From DASSKA01 sp035765755 (GTDB taxonomy: Bacteria; Actinomycetota; Actinomycetes; Propionibacteriales; Nocardioidaceae): a stretch of 10,842 nucleotides of DNA. Within the stretch, counting starts at the first letter, position 1. The number at the start of each line of letters is the position of its first letter. The stretch spans positions 1 through 10,842 of the forward strand of contig DASTWW010000213.1 in the NCBI GenBank assembly GCA_035765755.1, in the 5' to 3' direction. Both the position numbers and the translations under genes were made by a program. Shown one piece after another: positions 1-6,166 of the stretch. The notes under the pieces were generated by a model. That model was given only the letters and a program-made list of their open reading frames with translations, was not told where the DNA came from and searched no databases.

Positions 1-874
1 CCACGGCCTCCTCCACCACGGGAGCGCCGTGCTTGCCGGGGATCTTGGCGGTGCCGGCCACCCCGCGACCGAGCACCGTGGCGATCTTGTCGCGGTCGCC
101 CTCGTGCAGGGCGTCCAGCAGGACGTCCACGTCGTTGCGGACGTCGCGCAGCAGCGCGTAGAGCGCCTCGGTGTTCGCCGCGACGATCTGCTGCCAGAGG
201 GCAGGGTCGCCGGCGGCGATCCGGGTGACGTCGCGCACACCCTGCCCGGACAGCGCCAGGTGCTCCGGCGGCGCGTCGGCGAGCCGGCCCGCGACGAGGG
301 CAGCGAGCAGGTGCGGCAGGTGCGACGTGCGGGCCACCGCCTCGTCGTGCTCGACCGGGTCGAGGGTGACCGGGGTCGCCCCGCAGGCACGGGCCAGGGC
401 GGCCACCGCCTCGACGGCGTCCGGGGCAGACCGCTCGTGCGGGGTGAGCGCCCACGGCCGCCCGTCGAACAGCGCGGCCGAGGCCGCGAACGGCCCGGAG
501 CGCTCGCTGCCGGCCAGCGGGTGGCCGCCGACGTAGCGGCGCAGCGCGTCGTCGCCGACCAGTGCCGCCGCGGCGGCCAGCGGCGCGGACTTCACGCTGC
601 CCACGTCGGTGACCACCGGGGCCCCACGCCGCAGCTGCTCGGCGATCACGGCGCCGAGGTGGTCCGGCGGGACCGCGACCACGACGACGGCGGGCTCGCA
701 GTCCGCGCCCACGTTGGCCGCACCCAGCGCGGTTGCGATCCGGGCGTTCTCGGCGCGTACGTCGGACACGGCGACGTCCACGTCGCGGCGCCGCAACGCC
801 AGCCCGATCGACGTGCCGAGGAGCCCGGCACCGACCACCAGCACCGGACCGGGCACCGCCTCGCTCGGGCTCAC
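1..874 (-). CDS. tyrA: Prephenate dehydrogenase, 3' end cut by the window
   Basis: Oxidatively decarboxylates prephenate to 4-hydroxyphenylpyruvate in tyrosine biosynthesis, in the cytosol. The minus-strand frame opens with GTG at 874-872 and stays open for 291 codons to the window edge without a stop. An N-terminal Rossmann fold shows GAGLLG (residues 15-20). An aspartate (D38) at the end of the second strand favours NAD over NADP, which is an inference. The family's catalytic-histidine motif HPLAGSE starts at H118, and SHLPH lies at 184-188. The in-window C-terminal part (AGTAKIPGKHGAPVV) resembles the linker before a regulatory ACT-like domain in actinobacterial TyrA proteins, so the missing end probably encodes that domain. 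The start shares a GTGA overlap with the aroH stop; there is no clear ribosome binding site, so translation is probably coupled to aroH. The identity is secure; the full length is unknown. Confidence 0.93.
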   Translation of the reverse strand, partial: MSPSEAVPGPVLVVGAGLLGTSIGLALRRRDVDVAVSDVRAENARIATALGAANVGADCEPAVVVVAVPPDHLGAVIAEQLRRGAPVVTDVGSVKSAPLAAAAALVGDDALRRYVGGHPLAGSERSGPFAASAALFDGRPWALTPHERSAPDAVEAVAALARACGATPVTLDPVEHDEAVARTSHLPHLLAALVAGRLADAPPEHLALSGQGVRDVTRIAAGDPALWQQIVAANTEALYALLRDVRNDVDVLLDALHEGDRDKIATVLGRGVAGTAKIPGKHGAPVVEEAV

Positions 875-1266
875 GAGCCCGCCGGCGGGTCGGGGACCTC
901 GCGGACGTGGGTGAGGTCACGGCGCAGCCCGGCGGCACCGTGCAGGTAGGCGTGGGTGATCTCCGCGCGAGTCAGTTCGGTCTCCACGTGCGCGAGCATC
1001 CGCACCACCCGCGGCATCGAGCCCTCGATCTCCAGCTCCCGGGTGCAGATCAGGGGCACCTCCCCGAAGCCCAGCTTGCGGGCGGCGTACGCCGGGAACT
1101 CCGAGACCAGGTCCGACGTCGCGGTGAAGATCACGCTGATGAAGTCGTCGACGGTCAGCCCGTTGACCTCCATCACCGTCTCCACCATCTCGGCCACGCG
1201 CGCGAGCATGTGCTCGCGCACGTCGTCCTCGAGCTGGGTCGCTCCGCGGACCGCCCGCACCGCCAC
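871..1266 (-). CDS. aroH: Chorismate mutase, AroH class (monofunctional)
   Basis: Converts chorismate to prephenate, the substrate of the next gene's enzyme. The 131-residue protein matches the length and trimeric alpha/beta fold family of Bacillus subtilis AroH, not the helical AroQ type. The known active-site residues are all recognisable: R7, F57, R63, C74, E77, R89, Y107 and R115, with one-residue shifts from the B. subtilis numbering after residue 70. The GTG start at 1266 places R7 exactly where the family has it and is preceded by AGGAGG at 1276-1281, nine bases upstream. The stop overlaps the tyrA start by four bases (GTGA), so the two tyrosine-branch enzymes are likely translated together. 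The last ten or so residues form a short proline-containing tail. The gene lies 36 bases after rluB and could be read from the segregation operon, from its own weak promoter, or both. Confidence 0.95.
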   Translation of the reverse strand: MAVRAVRGATQLEDDVREHMLARVAEMVETVMEVNGLTVDDFISVIFTATSDLVSEFPAYAARKLGFGEVPLICTRELEIEGSMPRVVRMLAHVETELTRAEITHAYLHGAAGLRRDLTHVREVPDPPAGS

Positions 1267-1275
1267 CGGTGACCA

Positions 1276-1281
1276 CCTCCT
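1276..1281 (-). promoter_or_regulatory. Ribosome binding site of aroH
   Basis: The minus strand reads AGGAGG, a full match to the anti-Shine-Dalgarno core, nine bases before the GTG at 1266. It settles the start over the in-frame GTG two codons later. It is among the strongest sites in the window, fitting a gene that does not overlap its upstream neighbour. Confidence 0.8.
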
Positions 1282-1290
1282 GACGGGGCC

Positions 1291-1296
1291 ACCCTA
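1291..1296 (-). promoter_or_regulatory. Possible -10 element for aroH-tyrA
   Basis: The minus strand reads TAGGGT, fitting the actinobacterial -10 pattern TAnnnT, in the 36-base gap after rluB. A start about seven bases downstream would give a leader of some 15-20 bases carrying the aroH ribosome binding site. No convincing -35 hexamer is seen, so this is only a weak candidate for an internal promoter. Confidence 0.25.
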
Positions 1297-1302
1297 ATGG
1301 GA

Positions 1303-2043
1303 CTACAGCTCGGCGAGGTCGAGCAGGGCTCCGAGCTCCTCGCGGGTGAGCTCGCGAAGCTGGCCGGTGCGCAGCTCGCGCTGCTGCACCGGGCCGATCT
1401 CGGTGCGGGTCAGCCGCACCACCGGGTGCCCCACCTGGTCGAGCAGCCGGCGCACGATGCGGTTGCGGCCCTCGTGGATGACCAGCTCGACGATGGACCG
1501 GTCCTGATGGGTGGACAGCACCTTGGTGCGGTGCACCGCGACGGGACCGTCCTCGAGGGTCACCCCGCCGGTCAGCCGGGCCAGCGTCGGGCGGCGGACC
1601 ACGCCGCGCACCTCGGCGACGTAGGTCTTCTCCAGCTCGTACGACGGGTGGGCGACCCGCTGGGCGAACTGGCCGTCGTTGGTGAGCAGGATCAGTCCCT
1701 CGGTGTCGGTGTCCAGCCGGCCCACGTGGAAGAGCCGCTCCGGCCGGTCGGCGACGTACTTCGAGAGGGTCGGCCGGCCCTCCGGGTCCGACATCGTGGA
1801 GACCACGCCGCGAGGCTTGTTCAGCACCAGGTACACGTGCGGGCTCGCGGGCGGCAGCCGTCGTCCCGAGACCCGGATCACCGCGGTGGCCGGGTCGACC
1901 TTCGTGCCGAGCCTGGTGACCACCTGCCCGTCGACCTCCACCTCGCCGGCGAGCATCAGCTCCTCGCACTTGCGACGGCTGGCCACCCCGGACTGGGCCA
2001 GCAGCTTCTGGAGCCGCACCAGCCCGTCGTCGGACTCGCTCAT
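1303..2043 (-). CDS. rluB: 23S rRNA pseudouridine synthase, RsuA/RluB family
   Basis: Isomerises a uridine in 23S rRNA to pseudouridine during ribosome maturation. The 246-residue protein has an N-terminal S4 RNA-binding domain (about residues 8-55, with SGVASRRKCEELM) followed by the catalytic domain. The latter shows LNKPRGVVST (74-83) and the signature GRLDTDTEGL (108-117), whose D111 is the expected catalytic aspartate. The ATG at 2043 forms an ATGA overlap with the scpB stop and has AGGA six to seven bases upstream. The frame stays open upstream to 2220, but that extension lies inside scpB and is low-complexity arginine-rich sequence, so the start at 2043 is preferred. Its position directly after scpAB is the common actinobacterial and firmicute arrangement. 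RluB is the likeliest family member; the exact target uridine cannot be read from sequence. Confidence 0.93.
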   Translation of the reverse strand: MSESDDGLVRLQKLLAQSGVASRRKCEELMLAGEVEVDGQVVTRLGTKVDPATAVIRVSGRRLPPASPHVYLVLNKPRGVVSTMSDPEGRPTLSKYVADRPERLFHVGRLDTDTEGLILLTNDGQFAQRVAHPSYELEKTYVAEVRGVVRRPTLARLTGGVTLEDGPVAVHRTKVLSTHQDRSIVELVIHEGRNRIVRRLLDQVGHPVVRLTRTEIGPVQQRELRTGQLRELTREELGALLDLAEL

Positions 2044-2663
2044 GCCGAATCCTGCGCGGCGGCCTCCTCTGGGCGCGCGTCGGGATCGTCCACGTCGGCC
2101 ATCTCGGGCAGGAACGGCGCGAGCTCGGGCAGCTCGTCGATCGACGAGACCCCGATCCGCTCCAGGAAGTAGCCGGTCGTGCGGTAGAGCAGCGCGCTGG
2201 TCTGCGCGTCGGTGCCGCACTCCTCGACCAGGCCCCGGGTGACCAGGGTGCGCATCACCCCGTCGACATTCACGCCACGGATCGCCGAGACCCGCGCCCG
2301 GCTCACCGGCTGCTTGTAGGCCACCACGGCCAGCGTCTCGAGGGCGGCCTGGGTGAGCCGGGCCTGCTGCCCGTCGCGGACGAACTTCTCCACCACCGGG
2401 GCGAGCTCGTCGCGGGTGTAGTAGCGCCAGCCGCCGGCCACGTTGCGCAGGTCGAAGCCGCGCTCCTGGTCGGCGTACTCCTCGGCCAGCCCGGTGAGCG
2501 CCATGGCGACCTGGTCCGGCGGGTAGCCGACCACCGCGGCCAGGGTCAGGTGGTCCAGCGGCTGGTCGGCCACCATCAGCACCGCCTCCAGCGCCGGGCG
2601 CAGCGGCGCGAGGGGCACCTCGAGGGTGGGCTCGGCCGTGGCCTGGTCCTGCGGCTCGCTCAC
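2040..2663 (-). CDS. scpB: Segregation and condensation protein ScpB
   Basis: Homodimeric partner that binds the kleisin ScpA in the SMC-ScpAB complex, which organises and helps separate replicated chromosome origins. The 207-residue protein has two winged-helix regions, about residues 20-95 and 103-180. The second carries the family signature from LTQAALETLAVVAY (103-116) through SAIRG (126-130). The C-terminal end (about 185-207) is acidic and probably disordered. The GTG start at 2663 overlaps the scpA stop (GTGA) and follows a GGAGGAGG stretch within the scpA end, about four to six bases upstream. Its own stop overlaps the rluB start. Stoichiometric production of ScpA and ScpB by coupling is a reasonable inference. 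Confidence 0.95.
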   Translation of the reverse strand: MSEPQDQATAEPTLEVPLAPLRPALEAVLMVADQPLDHLTLAAVVGYPPDQVAMALTGLAEEYADQERGFDLRNVAGGWRYYTRDELAPVVEKFVRDGQQARLTQAALETLAVVAYKQPVSRARVSAIRGVNVDGVMRTLVTRGLVEECGTDAQTSALLYRTTGYFLERIGVSSIDELPELAPFLPEMADVDDPDARPEEAAAQDSA

Positions 2664-3556
2664 GGCGCCTCCTCCTGGTTCGGCTCGCTCTCCGGCGGCC
2701 CGTCGGTGTGTTGCTCGGGGGCGGTGCCGTCGAACTCGTCGGTGATCGCGACCTCGCCCTCCGCGGCCCCCGTCCAGCGGACGGTCAGCTCGCCGAGCGG
2801 GCTGACCTGGTCGAAGGCCACCACGCCCTCCCGGAACAGCTCGAGCAGGGACAGGAATCGGGCCACCGTGGTGAGCGTATCCGGGGAGTCCGCAGCCAGC
2901 GCCCGGAAGGTCATGGCTCCGTTGCGGCGCAGCCGGGAGACGACCACCGCGGCCTGCTCGCGGACACTGACGGTGGGCGCATGCAGGTGGGTCAGCGACA
3001 GCTCGACGGCCGGCTTCGGCTCCAGCGCTCGGGCGGCCAGCGCGGCGAACTCCTCCAGCCCCAGGCCGATCAGCACGTCCGGCAGCAGGGTGGCGAACCG
3101 CTCCTCCAGCCCGACGGCGCGCGGGTAGCGCCGCGACTCCTGGTCCAGCCGCCGCTCCAGGACGCCGGCGACCTGCTTGAACGCGCGGTACTGCAGCAGC
3201 CGGGCGAACAGCAGGTCGCGGGCCTCCAGCAGCGCCAGGTCCTCCTCGTCCTCCACGTCGCCCTTCGGCAGCAGCCGAGCGGCCTTGAGGTCCAGCAGCG
3301 TGGATGCGACGAGCAGGAACGACGACGTCTGCTCCAGGTCCCAGCCGCCGGCGGCGCCGGCGCCGGCCTTGATGTGGGCGATGAACTCGTCGGTGACCTT
3401 CGACAGGGCCACCTCGGTGATGTCCAGCTTGTGCTTGGAGATCAACGAGAGCAGCAGGTCGAACGGACCCTCGAAGTTGTCCAGGCGTACGGCGAAGCCG
3501 CCGGCCGCCCCGGGCTCCTCCCCGGCCTCCGGAGCCGCCATCATGTCGGTGCTCAC
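2660..3556 (-). CDS. scpA: Segregation and condensation protein ScpA (kleisin)
   Basis: Kleisin subunit that bridges the SMC heads and binds ScpB. The 298-residue protein has a disordered N-terminus (1-20), then the ScpA signature FEGPFDLLLSLI (28-39) followed by KHKLDI (41-46). A helical middle includes LLVASTLLDLKAARLLP. A C-terminal winged helix (about 210-275) contains the family's pattern of a threonine-rich turn and LSLLEL. The tail (275-298) is acidic with QEEAP at the end and is longer than usual for the family. The GTG at 3556 gives a GTGA overlap with the upstream gene; ATG codons at residues 5 and 6 are alternative starts. None has a clear ribosome binding site, so translation is likely coupled to the preceding gene. 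Confidence 0.95.
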   Translation of the reverse strand: MSTDMMAAPEAGEEPGAAGGFAVRLDNFEGPFDLLLSLISKHKLDITEVALSKVTDEFIAHIKAGAGAAGGWDLEQTSSFLLVASTLLDLKAARLLPKGDVEDEEDLALLEARDLLFARLLQYRAFKQVAGVLERRLDQESRRYPRAVGLEERFATLLPDVLIGLGLEEFAALAARALEPKPAVELSLTHLHAPTVSVREQAAVVVSRLRRNGAMTFRALAADSPDTLTTVARFLSLLELFREGVVAFDQVSPLGELTVRWTGAAEGEVAITDEFDGTAPEQHTDGPPESEPNQEEAP

Positions 3557-3930
3557 GAGCCGGTCAGCCGCCGGACGATCAGACTGTCCTCACCACGCGC
3601 CTCGAGATCCGAGAGGGCGATCGCGACCGCTTCCCGGACCAGGCGACCGCGGTCCACGGCCAGCCCGTGCGCACGGCGCAACGCCAGCCGCGCGTGCTCG
3701 AGGTCCAGCAGCTCGTCCGCGGTCACGTAGACCGTCATCTTCTCGTCGTGCCTGACGCGTCCGCTGGAACGCTCCTTCGCCGGCTCCGGCTCCGACTCCT
3801 GCTCGGCCTCGGTGACCTGGAGGCGCGCAGGCGGCGCGGCCGGTGGCTGCTCGGGCTGCTCGGGAGCGGGTTCGAGGTCCTCGGGCGCGGCGGTGGGGCG
3901 GAACAGGTCGTCTGCGGACGGCAGGCTCAC
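3553..3930 (-). CDS. Small protein with C-terminal ribbon-helix-helix-like domain, ParA partner candidate
   Basis: This 125-residue protein is not a named family to me. Residues 1-60 are disordered-looking, rich in Pro, Glu and Ala (EPAPEQPEQPPAAPPA at 20-35), ending in a basic patch, SSGRVRHDEK. Residues 64-112 look like a ribbon-helix-helix unit: a strand KMTVYVT, helix ADELLDLEHARLALRRA, a turn with glycine, and a second helix beginning DRGRLVREAV. Such domains dimerise and place the strand in the DNA major groove, and they serve as centromere-binding partners of ParA-type ATPases in ParF-ParG and delta-omega systems. It sits between parA and scpA with 4-base GTGA overlaps on both sides, so it is almost certainly made with them. 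My inference is a DNA-binding adaptor for ParA or an autoregulator of the operon. I recall a hypothetical gene at this place in Streptomyces, unverified. Confidence 0.8.
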   Translation of the reverse strand: MSLPSADDLFRPTAAPEDLEPAPEQPEQPPAAPPARLQVTEAEQESEPEPAKERSSGRVRHDEKMTVYVTADELLDLEHARLALRRAHGLAVDRGRLVREAVAIALSDLEARGEDSLIVRRLTGS

Positions 3931-4817
3931 CCGTCGAGGCAACGGGCCAGCACCTCCTTGGCCAGCTGCCGGTAGGCGTTCGCCCCGGCGGACGAGCTGG
4001 CGTAGCTGGTGATCGGCTCCCCGGCGACGGTGGAGTCGGAGAACTTCACGGTGCGCCGGATCACGGTGTGGAAGACGGTGTCGCCCCAGGCCTGCACGAG
4101 ACGCTCCATGACCTCGCGGCCATGGAGGGTGCGCCCGTCGTACATGGTGCCGAGGACGCCCTCGATGGTCAGCTTGGGGTTCAGCCGCTCGCGGACCTTG
4201 TCGATGGTGGTCTTGAGCAGCGCGACACCGCGCAGCGCGAAGTACTCGCACTCCAGCGGCACGATCACCCCGTCGGACGCGGTGAGCGCGTTGACGGTGA
4301 GCAGCCCGAGCGACGGCTGGCAGTCGATGAGGATCACGTCGTAGTCGGCGAGCGCGGGCGCCAGCACCCGCTGCAGGGTCTGCTCGCGGGCCACCTCGTG
4401 GACCAGCTGCACCTCCGCCGCGGACAGGTCGATGTTCGACGGCAGCAGGTCCATGCCCGGCACGCCGGAGGGCACCACCACCTCGGCGAGCTCGACGTCG
4501 CGCTCCATGAGCAGGTTGTAGATGGACAGCTCCATCTCGTGCGGGTTCAGCCCGAGCCCGACCGACAGCGAGCCCTGCGGGTCGAAGTCGACAAGCAGCA
4601 CCTTGCGGCCGAACTCCGCGAGCGCAGCGCCGAGGTTGATGGTCGTGGTGGTCTTGCCGACGCCGCCCTTCTGGTTGCACATCGAGATCACCCGGGCGCC
4701 ACCGTGGGAGGCCACCGGCCGCGGCTCGGGGAGGTCCGGCATCGGCCGTCCGGTGGGGCCGAGCACCGGCTCGGCCGGCTCCGGCTGCGCGTCGGGGAAC
4801 GGGATGGGCTCGCTCAC
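3927..4817 (-). CDS. parA: ParA/Soj-type ATPase, orphan (no ParB beside it)
   Basis: Deviant-Walker ATPase of the ParA/MinD group, which cycles between ATP-bound DNA-associated dimers and free monomers to move or position cargo. With the GTG at 4817 it has 296 residues: a Pro/Glu-rich lead (1-30) with GPTGRP, the deviant Walker A CNQKGGVGKTTTT (47-59, K50 and K55), switch I DFDPQGS (77-83) and Walker B VILIDCQPS (161-169). The closing stretch AYRQLAKEVLARC is typical of actinobacterial homologues. The start is supported by AGGAGA ten bases upstream. A GTG at 4961, ten bases after GAGAGG, would add 48 residues and cannot be excluded; homologues often carry long N-termini. No ParB follows; instead a ribbon-helix-helix-like protein overlaps its stop, then scpA and scpB. 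It is therefore probably not the origin-linked ParA of the ParABS system. Confidence 0.92.
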   Translation of the reverse strand: MSEPIPFPDAQPEPAEPVLGPTGRPMPDLPEPRPVASHGGARVISMCNQKGGVGKTTTTINLGAALAEFGRKVLLVDFDPQGSLSVGLGLNPHEMELSIYNLLMERDVELAEVVVPSGVPGMDLLPSNIDLSAAEVQLVHEVAREQTLQRVLAPALADYDVILIDCQPSLGLLTVNALTASDGVIVPLECEYFALRGVALLKTTIDKVRERLNPKLTIEGVLGTMYDGRTLHGREVMERLVQAWGDTVFHTVIRRTVKFSDSTVAGEPITSYASSSAGANAYRQLAKEVLARCLDG

Positions 4818-5159
4818 GCGTTCGGTGTCTCCTGTGCGACCGTCGAAAGGTATCGGGGAAGAGGGGGTCTGCGCCGAGCCGGGATGGGCCCGTCGTGGGT
4901 CGACCAGCGGCGGGATCACGGATGCGCTGGTGCCAACCGAACCTGCTCCGAAGTCGTTCACGCGCACTTCGCCTCTCGTCGTGGCCGCGCTGCACGTGCC
5001 GACTCGCCGACACCTCGGTCCGTCGCGCGCGCAACGCGGCGACTCTATGTGGTGCGTGTTGCGACCGACAAGCCGACTGACCGGTCGACCGCGCCACGCG
5101 AGTACGGCCCCAGTAAATCCGGGCGAGGGGTGTGCATGTGGCAGGCGCGCCGGTGAGGA
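4818..5159 (-). other. Intergenic region between xerD and parA (342 bases)
   Basis: This is the longest stretch without a firm gene. It holds a candidate promoter for the parA operon (5042-5071) and, just upstream, overlapping palindromes GACCGGTC (5079-5086) and GGTCGACC (5083-5090). CGAC tetramers start at 5062, 5066, 5074 and 5086 on the plus strand. If parA starts at 4961, the proximal half is coding. Near the xerD end there is a GGCGCGCC palindrome and a weak GCCC/GGGC pairing, but no convincing terminator with a T-run. No tRNA or conserved small RNA was recognised. A 30-codon minus-strand reading frame beginning with ATG near 5137 has no ribosome binding site and is not called. Confidence 0.6.
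5042..5071 (-). promoter_or_regulatory. Candidate primary-sigma promoter of the parA-scpAB operon
   Basis: On the minus strand, TTGTCG (5066-5071) and TAGAGT (5042-5047) are separated by 18 bases and fit the -35 TTGnCn and -10 TAnnnT patterns of housekeeping actinobacterial promoters. Transcription would begin near 5035, giving a leader of about 75 bases to the GTG at 4961 or about 218 bases to the GTG at 4817. Palindromes immediately upstream overlap the area where a repressor or ParA-partner protein could bind. No other pair in the gap looks as good. Confidence 0.5.
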
Positions 5160-6095
5160 TCAGGCGAGGGCGCGGGGGTGGCTGCTGGCGTAGACCTCGC
5201 GCAGGCTGTCCACGGTGACCAGCGTGTACACCTGGGTGGTGGTCACCGACGCGTGGCCGAGCAGTTCCTGGACCACGCGGACGTCCGCGCCGCCGTCGAG
5301 CAGGTGGGTGGCGAAGGAGTGCCGCAGCGTGTGCGGGGATACCTCCGCGGTGACCCCTGCGCGCTCTGCGGCCTTCACCAGCACCGTCCACGCGCTCTGC
5401 CGTGACAGCCGCCCGCCGCGGGCGTTCAGGAACAGGGCGGGGGTCGCCTGTCCCGCCGAGGAGAGCGTCGGCCGGGCCCGCACCAGGTAGGCCTGCACCG
5501 CCGCCCTGGCGTAGGAGCCGATGGGCACGACGCGCTGCTTGCCACCCTTGCCGCGCAGCAGCACGGTGCCCTGCCCGTCCGGAGCGTCTGCGGCGCGGTC
5601 GGCGGGTGCGAGGTCCACGTCGTCGACGTCCAGGCCGACCGCCTCGGAGATGCGGGCGCCGGTGGCATAGAGCAGCTCGAGCAGTGCCCGGTCGCGCAGC
5701 GCCAGCACGGTGCCGGGCGCGCCCGCGGCGTCCAGGATCGCCTCGATGTCGCCGAGCGGCAGCGCCTTCGGCAGCCGCTTGGCGGGGGCCGGCGGGTGCA
5801 CACCGGCCGAGGGGTCCGCGCTAGCCAGACCCTCACGCACGGCGAAGCGATGGAACCCGCGCACCGCCACGACGGTGCGGGCGGCCGAGCCGGCGCTCAG
5901 CGGCGGGTGCTCGGCGTCCCCCTCACGCAGCGCCATCAGGAACCCGGACACGGTCTGCTCGTCGATGGCCGCCGGGTCGGCCACCCCCCGCTGCCCCAGG
6001 TAGCCGAGGTAGCGCCGCAGGTCGCGGCGGTAGGACTTCAGCGTGTTGTCGGCCAGCCCTCGCTCCACGGTGAGGTGGTCGAGGTAGGTGCGCAC
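5160..6095 (-). CDS. xerD: Site-specific tyrosine recombinase XerD
   Basis: Cuts and rejoins DNA at dif sites with XerC to resolve chromosome dimers before division. The protein has 311 residues from the GTG at 6095. An N-terminal SAM-like core-binding domain spans about 1-88 (YLDHLTVERGLADNTLKSY at 4-22). The catalytic domain holds R148 (GARISEA), K183 (GKGGKQR), H255 and R258 (HTLRHSFATH), H281 (GHAS) and the nucleophile Y290 (TTQVYT), so the full pentad plus tyrosine is present. The start is uncertain: the GTG lacks a ribosome binding site, and the frame stays open 25 codons further to a CTG at 6170 that overlaps the ald stop by four bases. The neighbouring pyrG, Nudix, parA and scp genes point to the housekeeping recombinase and not a phage integrase. 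XerC cannot be wholly excluded, but the resemblance I recall is to mycobacterial XerD. Confidence 0.93.
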   Translation of the reverse strand: MRTYLDHLTVERGLADNTLKSYRRDLRRYLGYLGQRGVADPAAIDEQTVSGFLMALREGDAEHPPLSAGSAARTVVAVRGFHRFAVREGLASADPSAGVHPPAPAKRLPKALPLGDIEAILDAAGAPGTVLALRDRALLELLYATGARISEAVGLDVDDVDLAPADRAADAPDGQGTVLLRGKGGKQRVVPIGSYARAAVQAYLVRARPTLSSAGQATPALFLNARGGRLSRQSAWTVLVKAAERAGVTAEVSPHTLRHSFATHLLDGGADVRVVQELLGHASVTTTQVYTLVTVDSLREVYASSHPRALA

Positions 6096-6166
6096 CGCCC
6101 GGGTCAGCGCCGAGCCGGCCGGCCCCGCGGAGGCACCGGCCGACGTGTCGTCGCGGCCAGGAGCGC

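Noticed and set aside
917..1969. A 350-codon minus-strand frame across aroH and rluB
   Set aside because: It is low-complexity Arg/Gly/Ala sequence in a shifted frame of two real genes on the same strand.
5048..5137. A 30-codon minus-strand reading frame after xerD starting with ATG
   Set aside because: No ribosome binding site and no recognisable peptide features, and it ends inside the candidate parA promoter, so it would be cut by the region's regulatory content.
3931..5391. Upstream extension of the 125-residue protein's frame, giving 612 codons through parA and into xerD
   Set aside because: The extension runs out of frame through the well-supported parA gene and the intergenic region; the GTG at 3930 with the GTGA overlap is the sensible start.
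5160..6095. The tyrosine recombinase as a sign of a prophage or integrative element
   Set aside because: It resembles housekeeping XerD, sits in a conserved chromosomal neighbourhood, and there is no attachment repeat, tRNA, or phage gene nearby.
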